DNA of 64,000 nt from contig NZ_CP022221.1 in NCBI RefSeq assembly GCF_004114935.1, positions 5,229,001 through 5,293,000 of the forward strand. Reading direction: 5' to 3'. A program made the position numbers and the translations under genes. The notes under the pieces were generated by a model, which was not told the origin of the DNA, did not search any database, and was given only the letters and a program-made list of their open reading frames with translations. This stretch comes from Bradyrhizobium zhanjiangense. Its GTDB lineage: Bacteria; Pseudomonadota; Alphaproteobacteria; Rhizobiales; Xanthobacteraceae. Below, one piece after another: positions 16,515 to 26,413 of the stretch; the stretch's first letter is position 1, and each line of letters begins with the position of its first letter.

Positions 16515-19500
16515 CTATTCCGCCGGCGCGGCCAGCGGGCGCGGCGCGGTTCGCCGGCGCAGACGGTCGATCAGGAGGTAGATGACCGGCGTCGTGTAGA
16601 GCGTCAGGATCTGCGAGACGAACAGGCCGCCGATGATGGTGATGCCGAGTGGTCGGCGCAGTTCCGTGCCGGGGCCGGTCGCGACCACCAGCGGGATGCC
16701 GGCGAACAGCGCCGCCATCGTCGTCATCAGGATCGGGCGGAAGCGCGCCTGGCAGGCCTCGAAGATCGCCTCCGCCGAGGACAGCCCGCGCTGGCGCTCG
16801 GCATCGAGCGCGAAGTCGACCATCATGATGCCGTTCTTCTTGACGATGCCGATCAGCAGGATGATGCCGACGAAGGCGATCACCGTCAGCGGCGTATTGG
16901 TCAATTGAAGCGCAAGCAGCGCGCCGAGACCGGCCGAAGGCAGCGTCGAGATGATCGTGAGCGGATGGGCGAGGCTCTCATAGAGCACGCCGAGCACGAT
17001 ATACATCGCGACCAGCGCGCCGAGGATCAAGAGCGGCTGACGGCCGCTGGTCTTGGCGAAATCGCCGGCATTGCCGTCAAAGCTGCCGCGGATGCCCTCG
17101 GGCATATGCAATTCCTCGACCGCACGCTGGATGTTCTGCGTCGCGGCCTGGAGCGGCACGTCGGGCAAGAGGTTGAACGACACCGTGGTCGAAGGGAACG
17201 ACTGCGAGTGATAGACCGCGAGCGCCGCGAGCCCGCGCGTGGCGTGCACGACGGCCGACAGCGGTACCTGCGCGTCATTGGCGCCTGCGACATAGATGCG
17301 TTCGAGGTTGGAGGGATCGACCTGGAATTTCGGGTCGATCTCCAGCACGGTCATGTACTGGTTGCGCTGGGTGTAGATGATTCCGATCTGCCGCTGCGCG
17401 AAAGCGTTGTTCAGCGCATTGTCGATGTCCTGCACCTTGACGCCGAGCGCCGAGGCCTTCTGGCGGTCGATCGACAAGGTCAGCTGAAGCCCGCCGGGAT
17501 CGCGATCGCTGGAAATGTCGGTGATGCCTTCGACGCTCTCCATGCGTTTGGCCACGATCGGCGCCCATTTCTGCAGCAGGCCGAGATCTGTGCTGGTCAG
17601 CGTGTACTGGTAGTCGGAATCGCTTTGTCGTCCGCCGGCGCGCACGTCCTGGGCGGCGAACATGAAGAGGCGGATGCCGGGCACGGGATACAATGCGCGC
17701 CTGAGACGGTCGATGACGACCTGCGTCGAGACATGGTCGCGCTCCTCCGGCGGCTTCAGGCTGATGAACATGGTGCCGCGGTTCGAGGTGGCGCCGCCGG
17801 GGCCCACGCCGCTGCCGACGGTCGAGCCGATGCCGGCCACCGCCGGATCCTGCATCACGATGTCCGCGAGCCGCTGCTGTAGGCCGAGCATCGACTGAAA
17901 TGAGATGTCGGCCGAGGCGCGCGTCGCCCCGATCACGAAGCCGGAATCGTCGGTCGGGAAATAGCCTTTGGGGACCTTGATGTAGAGCGTCACGGTGAGA
18001 GCGATGGTAGCGAAGAACACCAGCAACGTCAGCAGCGGGAATTCCAGCGCGGTGCGCAGGGTGCGGGTGTAAAAGGCGACGATGCGCGACAGCGAGCCCT
18101 CGATCAGGCGATCGAACAAGGTCGCGGTGCCGGACGTGGTGTGCCGGATGTAATGGGCGCAGATCATCGGCGTCACCGTGAGCGACACCAGCGTCGAGAC
18201 CAGGATCGCGAAGGTCAGCGTCAGCGAGAATTCGCGGAGCAGCCGGCCGACGATGCCGTCCATGAAGATCAGCGGCGTGAACGCCGCGATCAGCGAAAGG
18301 CTGATCGAGACCACGGTGAATCCGATCTGCTTCGCGCCCTCCTGCGCAGCCCGGAACGGCCGCATGCCGTGCTCGAGATTGCGGAACATGTTCTCGATCA
18401 TGACGATGGCGTCGTCGACCACGAAGCCGACGGAGATCGCCAGCGCCATCAGCGACAGATTGTCGATCGAGAACCCCGCAATCCACATGCCGGCACAGGT
18501 GCCGGCCAAGGCCAGCGGCACCGAGATGCCCGCCGCGATCGTTGGCGTCAGCCGCCGCAGGAACACGAACACCACGACCATGACGAGGAACGCGGTCGCC
18601 AGCAAGGTCCATTGCATGTCCAGGACACTGGCGCGGATCGTGCCGGTGCGATCGACCAGCGTGGAGATCTCGACGCCGGCCGGGATCCACTGCTTCAGCG
18701 CGGGGATCAGCGCCTTGACCCTGTTGACGGTGTCGATGACGTTGGCGTCGCCCTGCTTGGTGATCTGGATCAGCACCGCCGGCTGCTTGTTGAACCAGGC
18801 GATCGAGCGGGCGTTGCGGACGGAATCCTCGATATCGGCGACGTCGGAGAGCCGGACGAAATTGCCGTTCGAACTCTTGATGACGATATCGCGAAACTCT
18901 TTCGCCGTGCGCATCTGCCGATTGAGCGCCAGCGTCTCGCTCTGGCGCTCGCCGTTGAAGATGCCGACAGGACCGAGCGGATTGGCGTTGATGATCGCGG
19001 TCCTGACGTCGTCGGTGGCGATGCCTGCGTTCGACAGCGCGACTGGATTGAGCTGCACTCGCACAGCCGGCTGATCGGCGCCGGAGACGGTGACGTCGCC
19101 GACCCCCGGCACCTGCGAGATGCGCTGCGCGATGACCGTATCGGCGACGTCGTAGATCGCGCTGGCCGATAGCGTCTTCGAGGTCAGCGCCAACACGAAG
19201 ACGGGCGCGCCGGCCGTGTTGGCTTTGCGAAAGCGTGGCAGCGTCGGCAGGTCGCTCGGCAGATCGATGAGCGAGGCGTTGATGGCTGCCTGCACGTCGC
19301 GGGCGGCCTTGTCGATGTTGCGGCCGATGTCGAACTGGAGCTGGATGTTGGTCGTGCCGAGCGAACTCGTGGACGTGATCTGGTTGATGCCGGCGATCTC
19401 CCCGAGCCGCCGCTCCAGCGGCGAGGCGACCGTCGCGGCCATCACGGACGGATCGGCGCCGGGCCGGCTGGCCGAGACGAAGATGGCGGGAAAATCGACG

Positions 19501-19619
19501 TTCGGGACGGAGGCGACGGGAAGGAACTCGTAGGCGACGACACCCAGCAGGAACAACCCGATCGACAGCAGCGTGGTCGCAACCGGGCGGCGGATGAAGG
19601 GCTCCGAGATCGATGCCAT
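16515..19619 (-). CDS. RND efflux pump inner-membrane subunit (MdtC-like)
   Basis: This is a 1034-residue HAE1-family RND transporter with the standard 12-helix, two-repeat layout. The family N-terminus is ISEPFIRRPVATTLL. The central proton-relay aspartates sit in FVVDDAIVMIEN of helix 4, and the usual large periplasmic loops follow helices 1 and 7. Such proteins take drugs, bile acids or other amphiphiles from the periplasm and inner membrane and pass them to an outer channel using the proton gradient. The ATG at 19619 overlaps the stop of the preceding RND gene (TGATG). Two non-identical RND subunits in tandem are the hallmark of MdtBC-type heteromeric pumps. Confidence 0.93.
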   Translation of the reverse strand: MASISEPFIRRPVATTLLSIGLFLLGVVAYEFLPVASVPNVDFPAIFVSASRPGADPSVMAATVASPLERRLGEIAGINQITSTSSLGTTNIQLQFDIGRNIDKAARDVQAAINASLIDLPSDLPTLPRFRKANTAGAPVFVLALTSKTLSASAIYDVADTVIAQRISQVPGVGDVTVSGADQPAVRVQLNPVALSNAGIATDDVRTAIINANPLGPVGIFNGERQSETLALNRQMRTAKEFRDIVIKSSNGNFVRLSDVADIEDSVRNARSIAWFNKQPAVLIQITKQGDANVIDTVNRVKALIPALKQWIPAGVEISTLVDRTGTIRASVLDMQWTLLATAFLVMVVVFVFLRRLTPTIAAGISVPLALAGTCAGMWIAGFSIDNLSLMALAISVGFVVDDAIVMIENMFRNLEHGMRPFRAAQEGAKQIGFTVVSISLSLIAAFTPLIFMDGIVGRLLREFSLTLTFAILVSTLVSLTVTPMICAHYIRHTTSGTATLFDRLIEGSLSRIVAFYTRTLRTALEFPLLTLLVFFATIALTVTLYIKVPKGYFPTDDSGFVIGATRASADISFQSMLGLQQRLADIVMQDPAVAGIGSTVGSGVGPGGATSNRGTMFISLKPPEERDHVSTQVVIDRLRRALYPVPGIRLFMFAAQDVRAGGRQSDSDYQYTLTSTDLGLLQKWAPIVAKRMESVEGITDISSDRDPGGLQLTLSIDRQKASALGVKVQDIDNALNNAFAQRQIGIIYTQRNQYMTVLEIDPKFQVDPSNLERIYVAGANDAQVPLSAVVHATRGLAALAVYHSQSFPSTTVSFNLLPDVPLQAATQNIQRAVEELHMPEGIRGSFDGNAGDFAKTSGRQPLLILGALVAMYIVLGVLYESLAHPLTIISTLPSAGLGALLALQLTNTPLTVIAFVGIILLIGIVKKNGIMMVDFALDAERQRGLSSAEAIFEACQARFRPILMTTMAALFAGIPLVVATGPGTELRRPLGITIIGGLFVSQILTLYTTPVIYLLIDRLRRRTAPRPLAAPAE

Positions 19620-22600
19620 CACTGCATCCCCTCGGTCGCGCCCGCGACCGGCGGGCCGCCGGATTCAGCCGGCGGCAGCGCCTGCTCGAGGCGGCGGTTG
19701 ATGCGGTCGAGTGCAAGGTAGATCACGGGCGTGGTGTAGAGCGTGAGCAACTGGCTCAGCAGCAGGCCGCCGATGATGGAGATGCCAAGCGGGAAGCGCA
19801 GCTCGGCGCCGGTACCGCTCTCGATCGCGAGCGGCAGCGCGCCGAACAGGGCCGCCAGCGTCGTCATCATGATCGGACGGAAGCGCAACAGGCAGGCCTG
19901 CACGATCGCCTCGTTCGGCGACATGCCCTGCCCGCGCTCGGCCTCGAGCGCGAAGTCGATCATCATGATCGCGTTTTTCTTGACGATACCCATCAGCAGG
20001 ATGATGCCGATCAGGCCGATCACCGAGAGATCCTGCCCGCACAGCACCAGCGCCACGATCGCGCCGACGCCGGCCGAGGGGAGCGTCGACAGGATCGTGA
20101 TCGGGTGGATGTAGCTCTCATAGAGCACACCCAGCACGATGTAGATGGTGATGACGGCGGCGAGCAGCAGCCAGGGCTGGCCGGCCAGCGCCTTGGCGAA
20201 TTCGGCGGCATCGCCGGCATAGACACCGACGATGCTGTTGGGCATGCCGATCCGGGTTTCGATCGTCTTGACCGCCTCGACGGCATCGCCGAGCGCCGCG
20301 CCGGGCGCCAGGTTGAAGCTGAGCGACACGGAGGGGAATTGCGCCTGGTGCGAGATCGCGAGCGGCGCCGTAGTGCGCTTCAGCGTCGCCACGGCCGACA
20401 GCGGTACCTGAGCGCTCGGCGCGCCGACGGTGCTGCTCGCGGCGCCCGGCAGATAGAGCTTCGACAGGATCGAAGGATCGCGCTGGTACATCGGCAGCGC
20501 CTCCAGCACGACACGGTACTGGTTGGCCTGGCCGTAGATGGTCGAGATCTGCCGCTGCGCGAAGGCGTCGTTCAGCGTGTCGGTAATTCCTTGCAGACTC
20601 ACGCCGAGTTGACCGGCGCGGGTACGGTCGACATCGAGCTGTGCCCGCAGGCCGCCTTCCTGCGCCTCCGAGGAGACGTCGCGGAACAGCGGGTCGCGCC
20701 GCATCTCCGCCACCAGCTTGCCGGCCCATTCCGAGACCAGCGTCGCATCGGTGCCGGTCAGCGTGTACTGGTATTGCGAGCGGCTCGACTGGGTCGAGAT
20801 CTGCACGTCCTGCACCGGCTGGAAATAGACGGTCATGCCGGGGATGCCTGATACCCTCTCCTTCAGGCGGATCACGACTGCCGCGACATCGTCACGCCGT
20901 TCGCCGCGAGGTTTCAGGGTCATGACGAGGCGCCCGACATTGGTGGTCGGGTTGACCGAACCGGCGCCGATGACTGAGACCACCCCGACCACGTCGGGAT
21001 CGGCCTTGATGGCGGCGGCAGCCTCGGCCTGCCGCTTCTGCATCTCCGCGAACGACACATCGGGTCCGGCCTCCGTCACCGCTGTGATCGAGGCGGTGTC
21101 CTGAAGCGGCAGGAAGCCTTTTGGCGCGACGACATAGAGGACGAGGGTCGCAACTAGCGTGGCGAAGGTCACGACCAGCGTGGCGCGCTGGCGTTCCAGT
21201 ACCCACAGAAGCGTGCGGTGATAGAACTCGACGGTGCGGTCGATGAAGCGGCTGATCGCGGCGAGGCCGGGCACTGCCAGCTCCTCATGGGCGTGCTTGA
21301 GCAGCCGCGAGCACATCATCGGCGTCAGCGTCAGCGAGACCACCGCCGAGGTCACGACCGCGATGGTCAGCGTCAACGCGAATTCGCGGAACATGCGCCC
21401 GACGAGGCCCGACATGAACAAGAGCGGGATGAAAACCGCGATCAGCGACACCGTCAGCGAGATCACGGTGAAGCCGATTTCGCTCGCGCCCTTGAGCGAG
21501 GCTTCCATCGCACTCTCGCCATCCTCCATGTGGCGGACGATGTTCTCGATCATGACGATGGCGTCGTCGACGACGAAGCCTGTGCCGATCGTGAGCGCCA
21601 TCAGCGACAGATTGTCGAGGCTGAAGCCGGCAAAATACATGATGCCAAAGCTCGTGATCAGCGACAGCGGCAGTGCCACGCCCGCGATCAGCGTGGCGCG
21701 CAGCGAACGCAGGAACAACAGCACCACCAGGGTCACCAGCACGACGCTCAAGATCAGCGTGAACTGGACGTCATGGACCGAGGCACGAATGGTGACGGTG
21801 CGGTCGGAGACGATGGTGAGGTTCACGCCGGCCGGAATCGCGCGCTGCACCTTGGGGATCTCGGCGCGGATTTGGCTGACGACGTCGATGACGTTGGCGC
21901 CGGGCTGGCGCTGGATGTCGATGATGACGGCCGGCGTGCCCTGGTACCAGCCGCCGGTGCGGTCGTTCTCGAGACCATCGACGATCTGCGCGACGTCGGC
22001 AATGGTGACGGGCGAGCCGTTGCGGTAGGCAATGATAACGGGCTTGTAGGCGTCCGCCGCGGCGATCTGGTCGTTGGCGGCGATGATGTAGGATTGCTGC
22101 GCGCCGTCGAGCGAGCCCTTCGGCCCCGAGACGTTGGCATTGGCGATTGCGGTGCGCAGGTCCTCCATGGCGATGCCGTAGGCGGCGAGTCGCGCCAGGT
22201 CAGCCTGGATGCGCACCGCCGGCTTCAGCCCGCCGAGCACGGAGACCCGTCCGACGCCGGAGATCTGGCTCAAGCGTTGCGCCAGAATGGTGTCGGCAAT
22301 GTCGCTCATCACGCGCAGCGAGATGGTGTCCGAGCGCAGCGCCAGCGTCATCACCGGCGCGTCTGCCGGATTCACCTTGGCGTAAGTCGGCGGATAAGGC
22401 AGCGTCTTGGGCAGCACGCCGGCCGCCGCGTTGATCGCAGCCTGCACGTCCTGAGTCGCGCCGTCGATGTCCCGGTTGAGGTCGAACTGGAGCGATATCT
22501 GGCTGACGCCGAACGAGCTCGTCGAGTTCATCGCCGACAGCGACGGGATCTGTCCGAGCTGCCGCTCCAGCGGTGCGGTGATCAGCGAGGCGATCACGTC

Positions 22601-22768
22601 GGGGCTCGCACCCGGAAGCTGCGTCGTCACCTGCACGGTCGGGAAATCGACCTGCGGCAGCGCCGAGACAGGGAGCGCGAAGTAGCCGAGCGCGCCGCCG
22701 ATCAGCAGCGCGATGCCGAGCAGCGAGGTTGCGATCGGTCGTCGGATGAAGGGTTCGGAGACACCCAT
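19619..22768 (-). CDS. RND efflux pump inner-membrane subunit (MdtB-like)
   Basis: This is a 1049-residue RND transporter paralogous to the next gene. It starts MGVSEPFIRRPIATSLLG and carries FVVDDAIVMIENIVRHME with the helix-4 aspartate pair. In E. coli, MdtB and MdtC assemble as a mixed trimer, and both are needed for full activity. The gene is 37 bases downstream of the adaptor gene and shares its last bases with the second RND gene, so subunit stoichiometry is probably kept by translational coupling. A short Gly/Pro tail ends the protein. Substrate range cannot be read from the sequence. Confidence 0.93.
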   Translation of the reverse strand: MGVSEPFIRRPIATSLLGIALLIGGALGYFALPVSALPQVDFPTVQVTTQLPGASPDVIASLITAPLERQLGQIPSLSAMNSTSSFGVSQISLQFDLNRDIDGATQDVQAAINAAAGVLPKTLPYPPTYAKVNPADAPVMTLALRSDTISLRVMSDIADTILAQRLSQISGVGRVSVLGGLKPAVRIQADLARLAAYGIAMEDLRTAIANANVSGPKGSLDGAQQSYIIAANDQIAAADAYKPVIIAYRNGSPVTIADVAQIVDGLENDRTGGWYQGTPAVIIDIQRQPGANVIDVVSQIRAEIPKVQRAIPAGVNLTIVSDRTVTIRASVHDVQFTLILSVVLVTLVVLLFLRSLRATLIAGVALPLSLITSFGIMYFAGFSLDNLSLMALTIGTGFVVDDAIVMIENIVRHMEDGESAMEASLKGASEIGFTVISLTVSLIAVFIPLLFMSGLVGRMFREFALTLTIAVVTSAVVSLTLTPMMCSRLLKHAHEELAVPGLAAISRFIDRTVEFYHRTLLWVLERQRATLVVTFATLVATLVLYVVAPKGFLPLQDTASITAVTEAGPDVSFAEMQKRQAEAAAAIKADPDVVGVVSVIGAGSVNPTTNVGRLVMTLKPRGERRDDVAAVVIRLKERVSGIPGMTVYFQPVQDVQISTQSSRSQYQYTLTGTDATLVSEWAGKLVAEMRRDPLFRDVSSEAQEGGLRAQLDVDRTRAGQLGVSLQGITDTLNDAFAQRQISTIYGQANQYRVVLEALPMYQRDPSILSKLYLPGAASSTVGAPSAQVPLSAVATLKRTTAPLAISHQAQFPSVSLSFNLAPGAALGDAVEAVKTIETRIGMPNSIVGVYAGDAAEFAKALAGQPWLLLAAVITIYIVLGVLYESYIHPITILSTLPSAGVGAIVALVLCGQDLSVIGLIGIILLMGIVKKNAIMMIDFALEAERGQGMSPNEAIVQACLLRFRPIMMTTLAALFGALPLAIESGTGAELRFPLGISIIGGLLLSQLLTLYTTPVIYLALDRINRRLEQALPPAESGGPPVAGATEGMQ

Positions 22769-22805
22769 GGGTTACGCCTGCCGCGTCAAGCGGCTGTTGT
22801 CGGGA

Positions 22806-24197
22806 TCATGGCTGCTTGGCTCCACCTCCCGATGCCCCCGGCCCCGGTGCCGGTCCGGTCTGTCCCTTCTGGTCACCTTCGCTGCTCTTGCGCTTGGCGC
22901 GGAACTCGCCGTCCTTGCCCTGTCCGTCCTTCTGGCCGTCCTTGGCACCATCCTTCTTCTGAGCGTCCGGCCCACGCGAGCGCTTGCGCGGGGCAAGATC
23001 GGCCGAGGGGGTCTGGTCGTCGCGGCCGACGGTCACCTTGGAGCCGTCGGACAAATTGGCAAAGCCCGTGGTGACGACCTTGTCGTTCGGCGACAGGCCG
23101 CTGGCGATGACGGCGTCATGCTCGTTCTGCTGCGTGACCGTCACGGGCTTGGCCGAGACGATGTTGTCCTCGCCGATGACATAGCTGAAGGTCCCGATCG
23201 GACCACGCTGCACCGCAGAGGTCGGCACCACCAGCGCCTGCGTCAAGGTCTCGACCTTGAGGCGAACATTGACGAACTGGCCCGGCCAGAGCTGGTAGTT
23301 GGCGTTGGGGAATTCCGCCTTGAGCCTGAGCGTGCCGGTGGTCTGGTCGACCTGGTTGTCGATGCCGGTGAGCTTACCGGTATCGATCACCGTGATGCCG
23401 TCATTGCCGAACACGTCGACGGCGAGCGCACCCTTCGCCGCCGCGGCGTTGACGCGCATGATCTGCTGCTGTGGCAGGCTGAACCACACCGCGATCGGCT
23501 GCAACTGCGTGATGACGACAAGGCCCGTGGTGTCGGAGGCGTGGATGATGTTGCCCTGGTCGACCTGTCGCAGGCCGACGCGGCCCGAGAGCGGCGCCAC
23601 GATCTTGGTGTAGCTCAGCGTCGCCGCGGCATTGTCGATCGCGGCCTGATCCGCCTTCACCAGCGCCTCGGTCTGCGCTACCAGGGCCCGCTGGGTGTCA
23701 GCCTGCTGCTTCGAGCCGGCATTGGTGGCGGCGAGCTGCTCGTAACGCGTAAGGTCAATGCGCTGGTTGGCGAGTTGGGCCTGATCCTGCGCCTTCTTGG
23801 CCACCGCCTGATCGTACTGCGCCTGATAAATCGCCGGATCGATCTCGCCGAGCACGTCGCCCTTCTTGACGTCCTGACCTTCGGTGAAATTGACCGCGAT
23901 CAGCTTGCCGTCCACCTGCGAGCGCACGGTCACGGTATTGAGCGCGCGGATCGCACCGACGCCGTCGAGATAAACCGGCACGTCCTGGACGCGCGGACTC
24001 GCCGCCAGCACGGGCACCGGCAGATCGGGCCGCTGGTTGCGGTTGTTCGCCTGCTGCTGATGCGTGACGGTCCAGCCGAGATAACCAAGGCCGCCGAGGA
24101 TCGCGAGCGTGATCAGGGTCATGACCAGGCCGCGGCCGCGCGATTTTTTCGCCGTCCCCTCCTTCGCGCCTTGCTTCGTCTCCGGCTTAAAGAGCAT
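22806..24197 (-). CDS. RND periplasmic adaptor protein (MdtA-like) with Lys-rich tail
   Basis: This 463-residue membrane-fusion protein has one N-terminal membrane helix (about 25-46). The lipoyl-like half-motif VYLDGVGAIRALNTVTVRSQ comes next, then an alpha hairpin (about 110-180), a second lipoyl half (IVAPLSGRVGLRQVDQGN) and beta-barrel domains. It links the RND trimer to the outer channel. The last about 65 residues are low-complexity and rich in Lys, Asp, Gly and Gln (QKKDGAKDGQKDG). Classical MdtA lacks such a long tail, which may project into the periplasm or bind peptidoglycan. Its start overlaps the end of the outer-membrane lipoprotein gene by 11 bases. Confidence 0.92.
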   Translation of the reverse strand: MLFKPETKQGAKEGTAKKSRGRGLVMTLITLAILGGLGYLGWTVTHQQQANNRNQRPDLPVPVLAASPRVQDVPVYLDGVGAIRALNTVTVRSQVDGKLIAVNFTEGQDVKKGDVLGEIDPAIYQAQYDQAVAKKAQDQAQLANQRIDLTRYEQLAATNAGSKQQADTQRALVAQTEALVKADQAAIDNAAATLSYTKIVAPLSGRVGLRQVDQGNIIHASDTTGLVVITQLQPIAVWFSLPQQQIMRVNAAAAKGALAVDVFGNDGITVIDTGKLTGIDNQVDQTTGTLRLKAEFPNANYQLWPGQFVNVRLKVETLTQALVVPTSAVQRGPIGTFSYVIGEDNIVSAKPVTVTQQNEHDAVIASGLSPNDKVVTTGFANLSDGSKVTVGRDDQTPSADLAPRKRSRGPDAQKKDGAKDGQKDGQGKDGEFRAKRKSSEGDQKGQTGPAPGPGASGGGAKQP

Positions 24198-25638
24198 TGA
24201 CCGGTTTCTCCATCCTCGGCTCCCAACCGCCGCCGAGCGCCTGGTACAGGCTCACGATGGCGAGAAGCCGCGCGAGTTGGGCCTGCGACAGCGCGTCTTC
24301 CGCCTGGAACAGGGTCAGTTGGGTGTTGAGCACGGTCACGATGTCGGCAGTGCCGGCGCGCAATTGCTGCTCGGAGAGATCGAAGGCGCGGCGCGAGGCG
24401 GCGACGACATCGCGCTGCAATTGCAGCTTGATCGTGGTCTGCTTGATCGAGAACAGCGCGTTGTCGACATCGGCAAAGGCCTGGACGATGGTCTTGCGGT
24501 AGGTCTGCAGCAGTTCGTCCTGACGCGCCTTGGCAAGTTCGAAATTGCCGAGGATCCTGCCGCCGTCGAAGATCGGCTGCGTGGCGCTGCCGACGAGCTG
24601 GAAGAAGGCGGCATGCGGCTGGAACAGCGAGACCAGCGCCGAGCTCTGATAGCCGCCATTGCCGGTCAGCTGGATCGTCGGAAAGAACTGCGCGCGGGCA
24701 TTGCCGATGTTTGCGGTGGCGGAGGCGAGCTGTGCCTCCTGCCGGCGGATGTCCGGCCGCTGCGTCAGGATCTCGGACGGCAGGCCGGGCGTGACGCGCG
24801 GGATCGCGATCCGGTCCAGCGAGCCGCCGAGCACGCGCACGCTCTCCGGCGGGCGCGATACCAACACAGCCAGCGCGTTGATGTTCTGGTCGAGCGTCTG
24901 GCGCAGTGGCGGCACCAAGGCCTTCTGGTTCGCGACCAGGCTCTCCTGCTGGGCGACGTCAAGATCGCTTCCGGTGCCGGCCTTACGTCGCTCCTTGACT
25001 GCATCGAGGATGCGTTGCGCGCTCGCGATGTTGCGCTGTGAGGTCCTGATGCGGTCCTGCGAGGCCAGCACCTGGAAATAGGCATTGGCGACGGCTGCAA
25101 GCGTCGTCAGCGCGACCGTGTCGCGATCGAAGCGGTTGGCGTTCGCCGTCTCCTCAGCCGTCTGCAGCGCGTCGCGGTTCTGGCCCCAGAAGTCGAGCTG
25201 GTAGCTCGCGCTCAGCGAGGCCGAATAGTTGACGACTTCGCGCCCGCCGATGGACAGGCCCGAGGCGCTCGAGCCCGAGGTGCGCGAGTAGGTTTCCGAT
25301 CCAGCCGTGGACAGGCTCGGCAGCAGCGCCGCGCCCGCCTGCCGCGCCTGGGCGTCGGCCTGGACGATTCGCGCCACCGCAGCGGCGATGTCGAGGTTGA
25401 CGGTCTGCGCCTCCTCCATCAGCTGCGTCAGCTCCGTGGAGCGGAAGCCGCGCCACCAATCCAGCGACGGCGGCGCATCCCCTTTGCCGGCGTATTTGTA
25501 CTGCGTGGGAACATCGAGCGCGGGATCGGGAAGATCCTGCGTCAGCACGCAACCGCCCGAACTGGCCGCGAGGCACAGCGCCGCAAGCCAGCGCGCCGCG
25601 TGCCGCGTCCTGGACGCAGACCCCGGAGACCGCCGCAT
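24187..25638 (-). CDS. NodT-family outer-membrane efflux lipoprotein
   Basis: From the ATG at 25638 the protein has a basic N-region, a hydrophobic stretch and a lipobox ending SSGGC with Cys30, so it is a lipoprotein of the NodT/OprM family. Two OEP repeats follow, with typical phrases such as LDWWRGFRSTELTQLMEEA and QVLASQDRIRTSQRNI. As a trimer it forms the outer-membrane channel for the adaptor and two RND proteins downstream. It is the first gene of that operon. GTG codons at 25665 and 25698 would extend it by 9 or 20 residues and cannot be excluded; the GTG at 25665 has a G-rich stretch upstream. Confidence 0.92.
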   Translation of the reverse strand: MRRSPGSASRTRHAARWLAALCLAASSGGCVLTQDLPDPALDVPTQYKYAGKGDAPPSLDWWRGFRSTELTQLMEEAQTVNLDIAAAVARIVQADAQARQAGAALLPSLSTAGSETYSRTSGSSASGLSIGGREVVNYSASLSASYQLDFWGQNRDALQTAEETANANRFDRDTVALTTLAAVANAYFQVLASQDRIRTSQRNIASAQRILDAVKERRKAGTGSDLDVAQQESLVANQKALVPPLRQTLDQNINALAVLVSRPPESVRVLGGSLDRIAIPRVTPGLPSEILTQRPDIRRQEAQLASATANIGNARAQFFPTIQLTGNGGYQSSALVSLFQPHAAFFQLVGSATQPIFDGGRILGNFELAKARQDELLQTYRKTIVQAFADVDNALFSIKQTTIKLQLQRDVVAASRRAFDLSEQQLRAGTADIVTVLNTQLTLFQAEDALSQAQLARLLAIVSLYQALGGGWEPRMEKPVNAL

Positions 25639-26413
25639 GGCGATCGCAGGAACAACCTGTGTCACATCCACCCCCCGCCGGGCAGGTCGAGCCGCCACCG
25701 CGAAGCCGGATTAACCGATTCGCGGCGGCGCAGTCGGGGGGCGTTGGACAACTCGTTCACAGCTGTGATGCTTTCTGCGGAACCTGAGACCCATATTAGC
25801 CGGGCGCGGAACTGCGGGACAGTCCCGCAGGTGCGAGAGGCGCGTCAGAACGGACCGACGTCAGGACCGCGCAAATGCGAGATGTCCTTGTCTCGCAGTG
25901 GCTTCTTGCATTTCAGCGCCGTCCTGTCACGCGCTCAAGCTTACTAAGATTTCATGTGATATTGCCGCAACACCGGTGCGGCTCGATCCTTATCGGAATG
26001 CTCAACAGCACCCACGCGATTTCAGCTCCGTCTCGAGGTCGGGCGACTCTCACGAGATCGTCAATTGCGACGAAAGCAAATGCGCCTCGCTCACGCAGAT
26101 ATGCTTTCAAGCTTCCGGACGCCTTTCACCCAGCTCGACATCGAGACATGCCGCCGAAGGCGAAGATTGTCGCGAGGACCGCCCACGACGATCGTTATCT
26201 TCTGTGCTCCGACGAAGATCGCCCATATTCTCCTACCGATATCCCGCCTCGCGGCCCGGCACATCATCGCCGGGTCTGTGCTCTCAAAAATATCCCTGCT
26301 GCGGCGGGGGCTTCGACCGGTTTCGCCGCAGCGCAAAAGCCTTCCCCTTTTGTCTTGCAAGCACTAGGTTCTGGCCAAGCTGATCAACCCCTTTGCCAGT
26401 GATTTCCCCCGAT
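25639..26413. other. Long intergenic region between efflux operon and cysK
   Basis: This 775-base stretch separates divergent genes and must hold both promoters. It is less GC-rich than its neighbours. Several open frames occur, but none has a ribosome site and a plausible product. A 19-base palindrome at 25812-25830 is the only clear element. A decayed regulator gene could once have stood here, but I see no recognisable remnant. Confidence 0.5.
25812..25830. promoter_or_regulatory. Perfect palindrome, possible efflux operator
   Basis: CTGCGGGAC-A-GTCCCGCAG is a perfect 9-bp inverted repeat with a one-base centre. It lies about 175 bases upstream of the efflux operon. RND operons are often controlled by TetR-type repressors that bind such sites, but no such gene is adjacent. 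Confidence 0.4.

Noticed and set aside
26091..26360. 89-codon leftward frame upstream of cysK
   Set aside because: Codon use is only weakly biased, there is no ribosome site, and no motif is visible. It might be a relic but cannot be supported.
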